DNA of 6,022 bases. It comes from an uncultured Synergistales bacterium (GTDB lineage Bacteria; Synergistota; Synergistia; Synergistales; Aminobacteriaceae). Under the pieces are notes generated by a model, which did no database searches, was not told the DNA's origin, and saw only the letters and a program-made list of their open reading frames with translations. A program made the translations under genes and the position numbers. The stretch is taken from assembly GCA_937957815.1 (NCBI GenBank), contig CALFXN010000023.1, positions 1 to 6,022 of the forward strand. Reading direction: 5' to 3'. Of the stretch, positions 4,921-6,022 are shown piece after piece; the stretch's first letter is position 1; each line of letters starts with the position of its first letter.

Positions 4921-6022
4921 ATGGTTGACCTTCTCGGAAACGTAGGGGAAATCGAACGGATCGATTCCGACGAGCAATCGGATGAATCCCTTCAGATTGA
5001 CAGAAAGGATTCTGCGCGACTGCGCGACAGTTACCTCGGACGATTGCCCGAAAGCGAACGGACCATTTCCGTCAAGTTTGCGTGGCACGAACTGTGGTCG
5101 AAAGGCGTTCATTACCTGAAGCGCGAAGAGCTCATGAAACTCGGAGAAGCTCTCGTGCTGGCCGCGCAGTCCCATGGCGAACAGAAACGATCGACGGGGG
5201 ATCCGTATATCGTCCATTCGATCAATGTCGCGTCGATCCTCTCCGATATGCAGCTCGACATCGATACGCTCGTAGCCGCGATCCTTCACGACGTTCTCGA
5301 AGACACGGATACGTCGAAGGAAGCTATAGCGAAAGACTTCGGCAACGATGTCGTCACGTTGGTGGAAGGTGTGACGAAGCTCGGAAAGCTGCCTTTCAAG
5401 AGTTTCGAGGACTACCAGGCCGAAAACCTCAGGAAGATGTTCGTCGTTATGGCAAAGGATATCCGCGTGGTGCTCATAAAACTTGCAGACAGACTGCACA
5501 ATATGCGAACCCTCGGAGCCCTGCGGCGGGACAAGCAAATACGCATCGCCAAGGAAACGCTCGAAATATACGCTCCGCTCGCGCATCGGCTCGGAATTTA
5601 TCAGGTCAAACGCGGACTCGAGGATCTCGCGTTCAAGTACTCCGACCCTGAAATGTATTATGAGATCAGGCGCCGTGTGAGAACGAAACTTCCGGAGCGT
5701 GAAACGACCGTCCGGAAGGCAATGGAGATCCTTCAGCAACGTTTGAAGGAAGAAGGTATCGCGTGCAAGGTCAAGGGGCGAGCAAAGCACTTCTACAGTA
5801 TCTTTGAAAAGATGAACCGAAAGGGGTTGCCGGTCGAGCAACTCTATGACCTCCTTGCCCTTCGGGTTGTCGTCGATTCCCTTGCGGACTGCTACACGGT
5901 GCTTGGAGTCGTGCATACGATCTGGAAGCCCATTCCCGGTCAGTTTGACGACTACATCGCGAACCCGAAGAGCAATATGTACCAATCTCTCCATACGACC
6001 GTCGTTGGTCCGACCGGCGAGC
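4921..6022 (+). CDS. rel: RelA/SpoT-family (p)ppGpp synthetase/hydrolase, N-terminal part (3' end outside window)
   Basis: The first 367 codons of a long RSH enzyme controlling the stringent-response alarmones ppGpp and pppGpp. The hydrolase HD domain looks intact: QKRSTGDPYIVH (Arg90, His99), ILHDVLEDT (His123, Asp124, Glu127, Asp128), GVTKL, QAENLRKM and LIKLADRLHNMRTL (Asp190, Asn194). The synthetase domain begins with GRAKHFYSIFEKM (Arg287, Lys289, His290) and LYDLLALRVVVD (Asp310). At QFDDYIANPKSNMYQSLHTTVVGP, Q-F-D-D (341-344) replaces the RFKD usual in bifunctional enzymes. The catalytic residues run at a constant +46 offset to Streptococcus Rel numbering as I recall it, implying an acidic N-terminal extension of about 46 residues. 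The C-terminal TGS and ACT regions should lie beyond the window. ATG 4921 follows recJ by 13 nt, with GAAGGA (4906-4911) 9 nt upstream. The frame is open to the last base. Probably bifunctional. Confidence 0.94.
   Translation, partial: MVDLLGNVGEIERIDSDEQSDESLQIDRKDSARLRDSYLGRLPESERTISVKFAWHELWSKGVHYLKREELMKLGEALVLAAQSHGEQKRSTGDPYIVHSINVASILSDMQLDIDTLVAAILHDVLEDTDTSKEAIAKDFGNDVVTLVEGVTKLGKLPFKSFEDYQAENLRKMFVVMAKDIRVVLIKLADRLHNMRTLGALRRDKQIRIAKETLEIYAPLAHRLGIYQVKRGLEDLAFKYSDPEMYYEIRRRVRTKLPERETTVRKAMEILQQRLKEEGIACKVKGRAKHFYSIFEKMNRKGLPVEQLYDLLALRVVVDSLADCYTVLGVVHTIWKPIPGQFDDYIANPKSNMYQSLHTTVVGPTGE

Noticed and set aside
4876..5994. Long open frame on the - strand (372 codons) opposite rel
   Set aside because: It lies fully antisense to rel, whose codons encode many conserved RSH motifs. 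The antisense product shows no recognisable motif and its openness follows from the codon pattern of the real gene.

Overview
The window is a gene-dense bacterial housekeeping locus. All convincing genes are on the + strand: the 3' end of secD, a complete secF, an uncharacterised radical SAM gene, a lapA-domain membrane protein gene, a complete recJ, and the 5' two-thirds or so of a rel/spoT-type (p)ppGpp synthetase/hydrolase gene that runs off the right edge. There are no mobile elements, tRNA or rRNA genes, or CRISPR arrays.

Organism (inference): the order secD-secF-lapA-recJ-rel resembles Firmicutes-type chromosomes, but there is no apt gene between recJ and rel. Base composition is moderately GC-rich, and a radical SAM gene sits between secF and lapA. 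A member of Synergistota or a deep Firmicutes-like lineage fits best. This is a guess from gene order and protein style, not from a marker comparison.

Layout: bases 1-1203 carry secD and secF, separated by 15 nt, which encode the SecDF part of the Sec translocon. A textbook intrinsic terminator at 1223-1257 (12-bp perfect stem, T6 tract) closes that unit. It is followed within 20 bases by a plausible sigma70-type promoter (TTTACT-17 bp-TAGAAT, 1274-1302). From there a second, tightly packed unit runs to the end of the window: radical SAM (1359-2810), lapA (2829-3254, 18-nt gap), recJ (GTG start directly after the lapA stop) and rel (13-nt gap). Spacing and Shine-Dalgarno placement indicate co-transcription and, at lapA-recJ, translational coupling.

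The two units serve protein export (SecDF) and a mix of membrane-envelope, DNA-repair and stringent-response functions (LapA, RecJ, Rel). The points most worth a second look are three. The Rel protein has an intact hydrolase domain but a QFDD synthetase motif instead of the RFKD usual in bifunctional enzymes. The radical SAM enzyme is of unknown function, with a helical N-terminal domain and a C-terminal cysteine set. A hairpin lies at the lapA/recJ junction.
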